From an uncultured Butyrivibrio sp. (GTDB taxonomy: Bacteria; Bacillota; Clostridia; Lachnospirales; Lachnospiraceae), in contig CAMNOS010000002.1 of assembly GCA_946546925.1 (NCBI GenBank), positions 1 to 64,000 of the forward strand: a DNA stretch of 64,000 nt. The letters run 5' to 3'. Positions 63,180 to 64,000 of the stretch are shown here, one piece after another; position 1 is the stretch's first letter, and every line of letters starts with the position of its first letter. The notes beneath the pieces were generated by a model. It saw nothing but the letters and a program-made list of their open reading frames with translations. It had not been told where the DNA came from and made no database searches. Both the position numbers and the translations under genes were made by a program.

Positions 63180-64000
<821 letters not shown>

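Overview
The window reads as a chromosomal segment of a motile, Gram-positive-type anaerobe of the Clostridia, most likely a Lachnospiraceae member close to Butyrivibrio/Pseudobutyrivibrio. This is inferred from gene content and order: dnaX-ybaB-recR, a DUF5711 protein beside CvpA, ftsEX followed by a PcsB-like hydrolase and a CtpA protease, mbl-flgF-flgG-flgJ, comF-yvyF, and cdaA-cdaR followed by HPr. No rRNA, CRISPR array, transposase, prophage or plasmid gene was seen. Coding density is high and no gap exceeds about 300 bases. The many long ORFs antisense to genes are composition shadows.

Region by region. (1) 0-8.1 kb: DNA replication and recombination (dnaX, ybaB, recR), galactose mutarotase, a DUF5711 membrane protein, CvpA, a tRNA-Gln(CUG) with its own promoter and terminator, an acyl-ACP thioesterase, a CvfB-like S1 protein and a CPBP protease. 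(2) 8.1-16.2 kb: a minus-strand YjfB-type motility peptide with a sigma-D-like promoter, a PucR/CdaR-type regulator, the ftsE-ftsX-pcsB-ctpA cell-wall division module, and a PP2C phosphatase, Ser/Thr kinase and small membrane protein. (3) 16.3-21.3 kb: uvrB-uvrA behind a LexA-type SOS box. (4) 21.4-25.1 kb: a Wzz-like protein, an EpsG-type polymerase and a membrane-bound GGDEF protein. (5) 25.1-33.0 kb: a divergent nonulosonic (pseudaminic) acid locus. A DUF6044 membrane protein and a PseA-like amidotransferase run leftward. A GT52-like transferase, PseH-like acetyltransferase, PseI, a frameshifted small gene, PseG and PseF run rightward. (6) 33.1-36.6 kb: mbl/mreB, flgF, flgG and flgJ, closed by two tandem perfect or near-perfect hairpins. 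(7) 36.7-43.9 kb: recD2, comF, yvyF, two unrecognised membrane proteins, the diadenylate cyclase cdaA, cdaR and HPr. (8) 44.0-50.6 kb: a DUF3048 lipoprotein, rmlD, a PAP2-type phosphatase, a LIC_10190-type membrane protein and a chemotaxis receptor. (9) 50.7-64.0 kb: gmd and fcl (GDP-fucose) on the minus strand and a divergent run of nine glycosyltransferases including a WcaJ-type initiating enzyme. Beyond the run, behind a strong promoter, is the start of pseB, cut by the window end and missing from the ORF track.

How it fits together. The largest theme is surface glycobiology: GDP-L-fucose, dTDP-rhamnose (last step only) and CMP-pseudaminic acid synthesis, with many transferases. The pseudaminate route is split: pseB lies about 30 kb from pseI/G/F/H, and no pseC is in the window. 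Flagellar genes directly follow the pse genes, so flagellin or surface glycosylation is the natural inference. The second theme is envelope growth and signalling: FtsEX-PcsB, Mbl, the PP2C/kinase pair and c-di-AMP synthesis.

The least explained items are the two membrane proteins coupled to cdaA, the broken gene between pseI and pseG, the small membrane protein after the kinase, and two genes (GT52-like, recD2) whose start codons sit directly below extended -10 boxes, suggesting leaderless mRNAs. No wholly new defence-type or mobile system was found.
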